The notes beneath the pieces are model-generated. The model did not search any database, was not told the origin of the DNA, and worked only from the letters and a program-made list of their open reading frames with translations. Both the position numbers and the translations under genes were made by a program. A stretch of DNA of 64,000 nucleotides from Isoetes taiwanensis (Eukaryota; Streptophyta; Lycopodiopsida; Isoetales; Isoetaceae). Within the stretch, counting starts at the first letter, position 1; the number at the start of each line of letters is the position of its first letter. The DNA is taken from assembly GCA_021234155.1 (NCBI GenBank), contig JAJEKV010000223.1:124001-188000 (forward strand), read 5' to 3'. Of the stretch, positions 11,260-22,100 are shown in pieces.

Positions 11260-11655
11260 AACTGGCTGTATGACGGGGTTTGTTTCAAATCAATTCAGTA
11301 AGCAGGTCGATTCAGCTGAAGCCCATCTAGTAACACCATTCAAGAAGATCGATTCACCATTCACCATTCAAGAAGGACGATTGTACAAGGAACCCATCCA
11401 ATCCCAGAGAAACAGTAGGTATTTTTGCATTTCCATTTGCATTATCATTATGAATCAACATTTCAGTTCGTTTCAATCAATATATTTGTCATATGATCAT
11501 AGATTGTTCAATCTTATCCTTAAACACTCTTCAAATCATCGCCCACTGCCTTATAGTTTGGATAAAAATAGCCCAATGCCTTTTTAATCAAATTAGAAAT
11601 AGGCAATTCACTCACAGATTTGGGTCTGTTACACGCCACGGATTTCAGTTCAGGG

Positions 11656-11981
11656 CCTCTGCCTTGAATCGACCTGCCAGCCTCTGCCTTGAATCAATCT
11701 GCCAGCCTCTGCCTTTCTTGTATTATCATAGCAAACTTCTTCAGCAAACTTTGCTAGAGGGACTGCACTAGCCAAGACTTTGTATGGAAAATTTCTCATG
11801 GAGTTTCGTGAGCAAGAGTGAAGAGGAAACAGTTTTACATTAGGGTATTTGAAAGCCTCGGATTTCAGTTTTCACAGCTTTGGGTCCGTTACACGCCACG
11901 GATTTCAGTTCAGGGCCTCTGCCTTGAATCGACCTGCCACCCTTTCCCTTGAATCGACCTGCCAGCCTCTGCCTTGAATCG
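11656..11981 (+). repeat. Subterminal 25-bp repeats of the hAT element
   Basis: A 25-bp unit beginning CCTCTGCCTTGAATCGACC is repeated in tandem at 11656-11705 and again at 11916-11981. Each array follows a copy of a TTGGGTC(T/C)GTTACACGCC block. Mirror copies lie at about 10380-10450 and 10618-10695 in the left arm. Arrays of this kind near hAT ends often bind transposase; that role is inferred here. Confidence 0.75.
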
Positions 11982-12221
11982 AAAATGCCACTGCCTCTTC
12001 TCACAAATTCATTTTGGCAAAATTTTGTCCTTAATAATGGATCAGTGGCCAAATATATTCACCCTTTCCTGATCCAATCAAAGCAGGGAACTATGTCTAT
12101 TGGTTACCCTTTTATGAAAGCCCAGTCTGGTTGTATTTCTCAAGTATTTGTGCCTGATTTTTTTGTGTCATTCCAAGGAATAGGGATCAACTGTTCAGTA
12201 ACAGTAAACATTGAGTAAATT

Positions 12222-12425
12222 TTGCTCATTTGATAAATTTCTTTTCTTATTTGTTCTTTGTTTGTTTGACTGTAACAAAAAAACAGTGAGCTATTTCTTC
12301 TTTGCTCATTTGATAAAAATTTTTGCTCACTTGTTCTTTGTTTTTTTAACTGTAAAAAAAAAATAGTGAGCTATTTCTTTGCTCATTTGATATATTTTTT
12401 TGCTCACTTGTTCTTTGTTCTTTTA
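12222..12425 (+). repeat. Three tandem repeats just before the right transposase start
   Basis: Units of about 65-80 bp, each with TTTGCTCATTTGATA, a TTGTTCTTTGTTT block and AGTGAGCTATTTCT. The array ends in a T-rich tract and TCCATAG at 12433, which could be a splice acceptor for a 5' UTR intron ahead of ATG 12438-12449. Confidence 0.7.
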
Positions 12426-12437
12426 TTTCCATAGATT

Positions 12438-14752
12438 GTGATCACCATGATGAGCACCAATAGGAAAAGAAAGCGTAACAATACAGGTCCAGATCCTAGT
12501 AATTGGTGGAAAGAGGCAGAAATTGTATTAAATGGCCAAAAACTACCGGGAGGTGCTAGAGAATGGATACGTTCTTATTGCAAAGCGCAACGCATTTCTT
12601 CCGTGATAAGAGTAAGAGGCCATTTGATTCATGAGAGACAAGATATTGAGTTTTGTCCAAGTATTCCAGATGAGAAGCGTCACCAACTACTAGAATTTGC
12701 AAGGCAATTGGATGGGAAGAAAGTCGCTAAGAAGCAAGCACAAGAATGTGCAAGGGAAACCGCTACTTTGGGCATTGATGATCACCGTGATACACCTTAT
12801 AGACGTGATACAGGTACACATTATGATCAAGAACGACGTGAAAGTCCAATGGAGAAAAGCACACTCGCTTCTAGTAGTGGACTATGACACTTTCTTCAAC
12901 CTAAGAAGCTTGGCCAGCAGGAAATAAAGAGGCTAATCGATCCAAAAAAAAAAGAGGCAGTGGATAGACAGGTTGCTAGATGGTTCTATCATGACCACAT
13001 CCCATTTCGTATTGCTAGATCGGATTTTTTCCAAGCTATGGTGCAAGCTATTGCGAGTTATGGACCAGGTTATGAGGCACCTAAATACGAGGACATCCGC
13101 ACAACATTATTGGAGAGGGCAAAGCAAACTATGCATGAACTTTTGTCTGATATTAGAAGCCAATGGGTTGGAGTCACCCTTATCTTTGATGGATGGACTG
13201 ATAAGAAAATGCATCATATTGAAGGTTCAGTTGCCTATTGTAGAGGCAAAGCATATTTCCTCATGCCTCATGACATATCTGCTTCAGGAAAAAGGGCCTC
13301 AAATTTAGCAGCTACATGAAAAGAAAGCATTACATATGTGGGTGCACAAAATGTTGTGCAAATTACATGTGATGGAGAGAATGCCAATCGTGCAGCTGGA
13401 CTATTATTGAGGTAGGTTTCTCATATCCTCTTTTGCCCATGCATTGCACATTGCCTCAATAACTTGCTCAAAGATATTGGCAGCCTACCTGAAGTTGCGG
13501 ATTTGGTGCAAAAAGGAAAGTCTTTTGTTACATTTGTGAATGGCCACACATCTACTCGTGCACACTTTCAAAGGCTCACACTTGCGAATCATAACGGTAA
13601 GACTTTGCTAAAATATTGTGAAACTAGATTTGGTTATAATTTCATCATGCTTGAAAGATTGCATGATTTGCATTGGGTGTTGAGGTCATTGTTTGTCGAT
13701 GATGTCTTTCGCAAGAGTCCACCTGGACGCTCAGCTGCAGGAAGGGCATGTAATGCTATTGTTTTTGATGATGCATTTTGGAAGAAGTTAAACATCACTT
13801 GGAGGTTGTAGAGCCAATTATTTTGATGTTGCGCCTTGTTGATGGAAATGATCCATGCCTTGGAAAGGTTTATGAAGGGCTTGACAGGATGAATGAACAT
13901 ATTATGAAATTGGAGAAAGATGCAACAAAAGCAGCGGAGTTGGTGGCAATGTGCAATGAAAGATGGAATAAATATGAGTCCCCAATTCAGGCTGCTGCAT
14001 TTTACTTGGATCCTGAGTTCCAAGGACAAAAACAATGGACGGATCTCACTATCTCGAGGCACTTTAATGACGTGCTTAACAGGATGGTTGATGATGCTGA
14101 TAAGAGATTGAAAATAAGAGAGTAATATGCAATCTATACGAAGAAAGAGGGGAGTTTTGGAACTTCGGATGCACAAGCGGCTCAATTCAAATTCGCATCC
14201 GCGCTTTGGTGGGAGGAATATGGAGGGGAGATACCGGAATTGCAAACAATGGCGGTTCACATTCTTAGCCAAGGAGCGGCCTCCTCTCCACTTGAAAGGC
14301 TGTTTAGTGTCTTCTCACATGTGGCAAGCAAGAAAAGGATTCTTCCATCAAGAACATCGGATTTGGTATTTGTAAGTGCAAATTTGAAGTTGATTCAATC
14401 TCATAGATAAGTGAGAAGAGAGCCTTATATTGGCTTTGCAAACAAGGTATCTCTTCCAGAACCACAGGAATGGAATGATGATGATGGGGAAGAGCACGGG
14501 GTAGATGAGCAAGTACTCGTGCAAGAGGTGGATGGCATGGGATTGGCCCTTGGCAATGAGAATGAGATTGATGTAGAAGAAGAGGAAGGAGATAATGATG
14601 ACGATAGCGATGGTGACAAGAATGATAGTGACTATGAAGATGAGGAAGATACGGATGCAACTTGTTACGTCTCGCCGAATTACATTCGTTCTTCAAATCC
14701 AAATGTTTGTTACAGGGATTCTGGCACGAATCCATATTCCATGCGTTACTAG
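12438..14752 (+). pseudogene. hAT transposase (BED, DUF659, hAT dimerisation), broken
   Basis: The order mirrors the left copy: BED-like finger (REWIRSYCKAQR, second Cys partner at EFCPSIPDEKR), DUF659 (YGPGYEAPKYEDIRTTLLER, SQWVGVTLIFDGWTDKK), middle domain (LLKYCETRFGYNFIMLERLH), FYLDPEFQGQKQW and the dimerisation segment (ILSQGAASSPLERLFSVFSHVASKK). It ends in an acidic tail (VEEEEGDNDDDSDGDKNDS). Specific lesions are TGA at 12885 (CGA in the left copy), TGA at 13317 (TGG in the left copy), a shift near 13400, a 1-nt loss near 13790 and TAA near 14408. TAA at 14123-14125 is shared with the left copy. The first BED Cys is Arg here. Confidence 0.85.
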
Positions 14753-15034
14753 CACTCTCTAACCTTGAACATTATGAACTTTTGATGTCATGTTATCATT
14801 TAGTTTCACATTATGTCATGTTCTTTGTTATAACTAAGTAAATTTCAAAGTTTGTTAATTTCGACAAGCATATTTAAGATGATATTGTATTAAGTCTGCC
14901 ATATTAATATTATGAGTTAGTGTACAGGTATATTTTTTAGAACTTTCTGTTTTTTTGGCCGTTTTCGTTTTCGTTTTCAATTTTAACTTGCCGTTTTCAT
15001 TCCATTTTCATTCCATTTTCGTTTTCGGTAATAT

Positions 15035-16156
15035 AAGGAGAACTTGCGATCATTCATGTTTGAATTGGATGAGTTAGAGTGTTTATTAAGCACTCATGAT
15101 CTCAACGTGTATGATATTTCAAAGGGCGCATTGTGACACTCCTATTTATTTTTTTATGGTAATATATATACTAGACATGTTGGGGAATGGAGCATGGCCG
15201 GGAGTGTATCTTTTGCAAGCTGGGAAGGGGGTCATGCTCCATTCCCCAACAACACGAAAGTTGGGGAGCAATTTTGCCCATTTTTGTCTACAAATTTTTT
15301 GTTTGTCTTTCTGAAGCTCTTTTCACAAGATTCCATACTCCAGAAAAGAGAACGATCAACTATATCTTTGCCATGTGGCAGCTCTACAGTAGTTGAAACT
15401 GTATCACCCCCATGAAGATGGATGATGGTCTAAAAGGGGTCAGATTCTTCTCTGCACCTCTCGAACTAGCCTTAGAAAAGCTATAAAATAGTAGAAAGGC
15501 AATCCAACACCGATGTGAAGAAAAAATAGAGGATATTTGGGAGCATGGCCGAAAAACAAGGATTTTTTTCACAATTCTTCCATCGATCTTCCCTTTTCAG
15601 AGCCGATTAATGTTTTTATTTCCTTTCTATCTTCTTCCAGAAGCACTGGGAGTTTTTTCAGTGTGATTCTTCAGGAGTTTTTCTTACAGCTTGATTCTTG
15701 CATGCCAAGTCCAATCCACCGAATGAAGGCGGGGAAAAGGATGCAACATCGAAACTGTTCACAACACCTTTATTTGCAATAGAACTTGCACTTTTACTGT
15801 AAATCGGTAAAATTTAGCGTCTCCGAAATGGTGAGCCCGACTTCCATTCCGAAATGGAGAGGATGCCACGTAGCACCACGAGATTAACCCTCCACACAAA
15901 ATTTTCCGAGTTGCTTTTATTTCTGAGGATGCAAGGAATATTCCCAAACTCGTATGGGCATTGGGCATCGCCAAGGTTGTGCGCCCTAAAGAGTGTTTTT
16001 TGATCGCGAGGTTATTGTTAAACGGTGAAGATTGCCTAGCTGATGGCCATGATTGAAGCGATGGTTGGCTGCATTTCCTGAACATTCCGGCGCCGGATAT
16101 TTTGGCAGGAAACTATGTTATAACACCCGCCTAAAAACAAGTCCGGGCATCGAAGG
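15035..16156 (+). promoter_or_regulatory. Upstream region of the ABCA gene
   Basis: About 1.1 kb between the hAT palindrome and the first ABCA codon. It contains the 19-bp inverted repeat at 15178-15251 and a possible TATA box (TATAAAAT, 15482-15489). No other gene is supported. The transcription start cannot be fixed from sequence, and the promoter call is positional. Confidence 0.4.
15178..15251. other. Perfect 19-bp inverted repeat (hairpin)
   Basis: TGTTGGGGAATGGAGCATG at 15178-15196 is matched without mismatch by its reverse complement at 15233-15251, leaving a 36-nt loop. The stem does not extend beyond 19 bp. It could be a regulatory hairpin, a small-RNA precursor or the ends of a tiny element. 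It does not match a plant microRNA that I recognise. Confidence 0.75.
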
Positions 16157-19100
16157 ATGCGTAGCAACAGGAAGCACCAGCACCTTCGTGCCCTCCTTTG
16201 GAAAAATTGGCTCCTCAAGCTTCGGCATCCATGGATCACCCTTCTCGAGGTACCAAATGCTGACCCTACTCTTTCTTGGCTCCTATTTTACAGTGTGGTA
16301 TCATTTGCAGATTTCTCTCCCTTCAATTGTGATGCTGTTGTTGATGATTGTTCGGACAAAAGTCGATTTCCATACGCACCCTGCAGCAGAGTACGTCGTT
16401 CAGCCATCCCATTTGCTATGTTATGTCTGCTACTGTTAGCTTGAAGCACTGCACGACTATGAAAAGATTAGACATGTCGGCGAAGTGATTCAGCTTAGGA
16501 AAATCAATCTGGTTCAGTCAGGTAGCAATAGAAAACGGAAGAGAATTTGCTTGATCATAAACCCGGATAATCAAATTGGAAGAGAAGTTATATGATTGGT
16601 ACATCGTAAGTGCATGAACAATTTGGAGGGCACTGACGGTGTTTATGGCAGGTATGTGAAGACGGGGATGTTTGTTGAGGTTGGGAAAAGCAAATTTTCC
16701 CCTAGTTTTAATGACCTTCTAGGCCTTTGGGCCTCAAATGGGGAACACCTGGCATTCGTTCCAGATAACGAGGATACAAAGATGATGATCAACATTCTGT
16801 CTTTACGTTACCCATTGCTACAGGTATCCTTTCCTCATGAAAATGTTGTGGTATGTGTGATGTTTTAGATAAGTATTCCAAAAGTATGGACTCTATAGAT
16901 TAGTTTCTAAGGACATGGATTTGCACGATTTCTAGGTAAGTTATATGAAGAAGATTATATTAGGACTGTAATCAAATCTCTTGAGCATTAACTATCCATT
17001 CAGAGCTATTACGGATGGACTTGAACATGCCTGCATTAAGCAGACATTTGCACTTCAGCAACTTGATGCAAGTACCAAGCAGTGGTATAGCTCATTGAGG
17101 TGGAAGAAAACATACACAGATAGAATGCCTACTTATGCTTTAATTATTTCATTGCATGTTGTAGATTATATCCTCGTGTTGAATGTACTTTTGAGTTGAT
17201 TTCACACATACCATTTCACCAATATTGTCTGCCATGCAGGTAATTGGGAAATTGTACCCTGACGAGCTCTCATTGGAGGAGTATATACGTTCAGCAGATT
17301 ATGGAGTGGTTGATGGCTTAATGTGAACATTCTTTCCCTTTTAATAGATATTTGTTGCTTAAGGAGGCAAATGGTCATTGAATGTCTATCCTGATTCGTT
17401 CGCATTAGTGTCTGATTTTCGTCTGATTTTCGGTGTACGGTTGTGGTAGGAAAACACTCTAAACTGAAGAGAGGCTGTCTCATGCAAGGAGGGAAATTAT
17501 CTCATAGATTCATTATATATCATATACATAAACGTTGCCCTTGTCAAGTTGTCTCTGGCTTCCAAAGTCCAAACCCGAATGTCTAGGGGCCATCTTCCTT
17601 TATGAATCTGGGCTTCTATGTGTTCAAATGTGCGTCATGCTTCCCATGTTGATGATGCTATATTGATGTTCTCCCCTCAAGCTTTAAGAAACATTTGAGA
17701 CCGTTAGAGGCATTCTGCAAAGAAAGAGAACTGCAGGTAAGAAGAAGAGGATGGTGTTTAATACTTCTTGGAAGGGGTTGAAGGAGAATAATTTCTTCTA
17801 TGAGAGACAGCCCATGGAAATTGTACTTGCGAAAGATGATGGTGTTTAATACCTCTTTGAAGGGGTTGAAGGAGAATGATTTCTTCTTGGAAATTGTATC
17901 TGCATATACATATCCGGGGATGAAGTTTTCATGCGCACTTTTTAGATTGAAAAGTGCTGCCCAAGCTAGGGTTGTCAAGGGATACGCCACTCTTGCCCAG
18001 TTGGAGAAACAATCTTTTAAATGTACATTTTTAAGATGTTCACACAAAGCTCTTTCTATTTGACATGTTAGTAAAACCATCAGCTTTATATGGCTCACGG
18101 ATTTGGGGAGTGGATTTGCGAGCAGGTATAATGCTGGCTGAAATGCTAAACCCTTAAAGCTTGAAGTGGCTTTTCAAGTAATTTTTTTGTAACATAAGTT
18201 ACGCCACTTTGGGACCACACAAGGGGGCCAGCTGAGACTTGCTTGGCTGGCTTTTGTCTCATCAAAAGCAGTAGCTGATCAAGGTAGTACAACGTGCTGG
18301 TTTGCAAGATCAGTTAAGGCATTCACAATATTCTTGGCTTCTCAATGGATAGGATACCGCTATTTCAATATAATGGCAGCTCCCAATCCAAAACTGACAG
18401 GGCATGATTTGGAGCAGCTTTATGTATGGAACACTTGGCTGAATCCTTCTACGGAGTTGTCTTTAAGAGGAAGTTTCACAAGGAGAACTTTCTACATGTT
18501 TCAGCTGATGGCTTTATAGTAAGGTCAGGTTACCTTGAGACTGACCTTTAAAATAAGATGAAATTGTCTGTGGAACAGTTCAGGGCGTTTTCTCATTTGG
18601 GAATTTAGCTGGGGCGTGCTAAACATCTTAGTTTGAAGGATGTTACATCATAAGAAGGAGATATCATTGTCTCTTCAGACATCCAAAAACCTCACAGCAA
18701 CTCAGAATAGAAACAGCATCCCTAGTAGCCCAAAGCAAACAGAAATCATTTCATACTTTCTTGTGGATGACGAGGCAACAACAGACTAATGACAGACAGC
18801 TCCTTGGAAAAAGTAAACTTTATGATATTAAAAGGACCGACACTAGTGACATCTAAGAGGTCTTGGAGACGAAATAATCCCTCCCTCTCCTCCCATCATC
18901 TTTACCTGCCCAACCTATTATATTATAAGAGGTAGATATCATTGTCTTTTCAGGCACCCGACGACCTTGCAACAACACATGAAGTACCATAACCAAATTT
19001 GTGTAGTGCAATTTGTTCATGAGCTTGCTCAGAAGCGAAGGAGTGAACTTAGTTATAGAAGCAGCATCTGCCTAAAAAGCCTAAAGCAAACGGAAATCTC

Positions 19101-22100
19101 TTCATTCTTCCTTGTTGATGATGAGTCACAACAAATGGACGGCCACCCAAAGAAAAGAAAACTCCATGATATTAGAGGAGGTACAACTAGCAGCAAAACA
19201 GAAACACAAACAGTTCCTTAAGAAGAGAAAACATGGTAGAAACAAGAAGAACCAAACTGATATCAAAGTATTTTTGGAGCAGCTAAGATGGCAATAAGAA
19301 CATCGAATTAGGATCCTATTGATTGAAGTTTGATTAGATGTTCTCTAGGATTGAATATTTAATGTCTTGGAGGCTATCACCCTCCTTGGAGCTCCATAAT
19401 TCTTTATGTTTTCAGTCTCATAGACCCTATGGCTCTCCCATAGACATTTAAAAGAGCTCCCTCCCTCCCTTCTTCCCTCTCTCTCTCTCTCTAAACTGAT
19501 CACACATAGCTCCTTTCCGTCACCAAATGACTGTGCATAGAAGAAATCTGTTGAAGGAGCAAGCTAGGGGAAGATTGGCACAGGAAATTGACCCTACACA
19601 AAGGCTGATCACTCTCTCTCTCTCTCTCATTGGAGGTGATAATGATAATAAACGGAAGTCAGGTCCTCTTCCTGGACCATCTCATTCGATCTCAAAAGGA
19701 GTAACCATGAAAGTGTCTAGAGGAAGAAAGTGGACAGTAAAGGAAAAATATAAGCAGTCCTTCAAAAGAGAAAACAAGTCTGTCATCACTCTATACTTTG
19801 AGCCCGTGGCCATGAAGACAAAAGTTTTCTGATTTCATCGTCTCAATATCTCTAGAAGGCTGCAAATGTGCCCCTAGCTGGACATGATTGGTGTACATTT
19901 GGTCTCATAGACCCAAGTGGCCTCTCGCAGACATTAATATAACCTCCCTCCCTCCCTCCTTCCCCCTCCCTGATAGACCCTATGGGTCCCTACTACACAG
20001 CAATAAATCTCGTTTTCTTTCTCTCTTTGCTTTTACAACTAACTGCATAGCAAGCAGAGATAACTTCATTTGTTCCGTTAATGAAGAATCACAACAGAGA
20101 AATGATGTATTGGAGGTTGGCCACCAAGCAAAGAAATATTACAGTATTAAGGGAGTCATGTTACCCAGAGAATAAACGTTCAGCTTTCAAAGAGGAGGCC
20201 TGCATAAGAAACAGAATGTGCCAAATGCTAATATCAAGGCTTACTATGGACCAGCTATGTTGGCAAGTAAACGTCTATATGGAATTATTCTGTAAGATTT
20301 TTGTGTAGATGTTTTTTATCGATAGATAACATCAAATGACTAGAAGGCTCTACGCCCTCCTTTCAGAATGCAAAATGTTGTGTTTAATTGGTTTCATAGA
20401 CCAATCGGTCTCAAGTGGACAGTCATAAATCTCTATTTTTTCATGATCTTCTATAGTATATCCTAAATTGCTATTTTATTTTGCATGGAACAATATTTAA
20501 ATGTTTTCTTCTTGCTTTAATGGAATTATCTAGGAATGTCACGCATCCCAAGATCAAAGGGGCTGTTGTTTTCTTCGAGCAGGGGCCTTGCTTGTTCGAT
20601 TACAGTATACGCCTTAATCACTCATGGGCTTTTCATGGTTTCCCTGATGTCACTACGATTATGGATACAACTGGATCTTATGTTAATGATCTTGAGTTGG
20701 GTTTGGACCTTGTGCCAACATATGAGTACGGATACAGTGGATTTTTGACGGTAAGAATATTCATGTCAAATATTTATTTGGTTGAAATGAAATGAAATGT
20801 TTTATTGCGTCCTTTAGAGACATATCGGGTCTATAGAACGAGAATATACAAACCACAATATATCACCATAATCATAAACCTCCAACTCCTCACTCTCCAC
20901 ATGTTTTTACTTCTCTTTCAAGCAAGTACATCTTTTCTGTAGCACCTCATCTATATAAGAACACATATAAGAACACAAGTGTTTTGTTGAGAGTCCAAAG
21001 AGCGCAACTAATGAACTTTCTTGTATAGAGTATTGAAGTCTAATGTCTTCATAGCACTTACAGTATAACAAGGTGTGCGCTTCATCTTCAATCATGCCAT
21101 CTGGACACAATTCACATATACGGTCGGCCCTTTCTATCTTCTGCCATCTTCCAGTCTCAATTTTCAAATAGTGTGGGCTTAATCGCATGCGAGCAAGCAA
21201 ATGCCTATTTGAGATAGATATATTCTCTGACAAGTATTTTGCTACCTGTAAAGACGGATTAATAGATTGCTGGTAGAAAGACATCTTTACCTCTTGGACC
21301 GAGCTCCAGGTTTTAGTTTGAAACTTCTGTGAACGATTATATCTGATTTGAAATTGTTCAAAACAGATATAATCGTGTATACTGATATTTCGGCATGGAC
21401 GTGGCATCTTCAAATAATGGGAATTTGGATAACCTTGATCACAACTAGTAATGATCACTTTTGAGTTGTTTAGATTAGGTCTTTGACATGTAAAAACCTA
21501 TTTTAGCTTTTATGCTTGGGTGATGCGTGGATTGGGATTTCTAATGGTTGAGGATGGAATCTAAGTCTGATGGAGATTTAAGACGTTTCTAACGTCTTTC
21601 TATTAACGTCTTGATTCGAGGGCAAACATCGGCCGAATCTACTTGGGAAAATGTTTGCTAAAATGATGGACCATGCTTGGTATTCTTAAGCTGAAACTTC
21701 AGCATTCCTATCTGTGCTTTGAACTTTTTATCTTTGCACTACTCAATGGCCTAGTAAATACTAATGATCTGGTTCATAAAGCCAATTAAAATGCAGGTGA
21801 TTTCATGAATCAATGATGGTTGGGCATGCGATGTCTAAATTATATGGGACTGCTTTGGAACTGTCAATATGCAGGTCAAGGACAGTACAGAAAATACTTG
21901 TCGATAATAGACTGTCTTTATTGAGGACTGTTGAACGAACTTATTCGGGAGATGCTAACTCTCTATAGGAATTTCTTGGCAGAATTAAAATGGCTGGAAA
22001 GTGGCTATATGAGGTGAATATCTCAATTGGAGTATATCAGATTGGCCCAACTCTTGCCAACTCTGTTTGTGGCCTACATTGATGAGATAGGGAACTTCAT

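Larger units (their letters stand above)
7115..11262 (-). mobile_element. Left hAT copy with both terminal inverted repeats
   Basis: The left end GTTACCGAAAACGAAAACGG (7115-7134) and the right end, read on the minus strand as GTTACCGAAAACGGCCG (ending at 11262), form imperfect TIRs of about 14 bp. This copy, about 4.15 kb, therefore looks end-to-end complete even though its transposase is broken. The roughly 210 bp inside the 11262 end, rich in AAAACGG, is present only here. The right copy lacks it and starts immediately after this terminus. Confidence 0.7.
7115..15034. mobile_element. Head-to-head palindrome of two hAT elements
   Basis: The left copy (transposase on the minus strand) and right copy (plus strand) are near mirror images. 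The inner arm edges are at 11050 and 11260 and the outer ends at 7115 and 15034, leaving a spacer of about 210 bp. The inverted repeat covers transposase and non-coding parts alike; for example CCCGTCATACAACCAGTT at 11033-11050 mirrors AACTGGCTGTATGACGGG at 11260-11277. The outer ends read (G/A)TTACCGAAAACGAAAA. Both copies share the same stop codon (TAA mirrored at about 8030 and 14125), so they descend from one already damaged element. No matching 8-bp target duplication was found outside. Confidence 0.88.
11263..15034 (+). mobile_element. Right hAT copy, 5' truncated
   Basis: This copy mirrors the left copy from 11050 outward. It ends at 15034 with CGTTTTCGGTAAT, the counterpart of the 7115 end, but its own 5' TIR and about 210 subterminal bases are missing. 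Its start abuts the 5' terminus of the left copy (11262), with a possible AACTGG microhomology at the joint. It contains the transposase pseudogene 12438-14752 and two subterminal arrays. Confidence 0.75.
17323..20533 (+). other. ABCA intron 4, packed with LINE 3' fragments
   Basis: A GT-AG intron of 3.2 kb. Four or more separate pieces of one LINE family lie in tandem on the plus strand (17650-18540, 18640-19490, 19527-19990, 20040-20440), most ending with the terminal hairpin and a pyrimidine-rich tail. No host exon is needed between phases 2 and 1 at its borders. Confidence 0.8.

Noticed and set aside
16053-16439. 128-codon frame over ABCA exons 1-2
   Set aside because: It reads through the 61-bp intron 1 in another frame. 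The spliced model with ATG 16157 matches the family and uses canonical splice sites.
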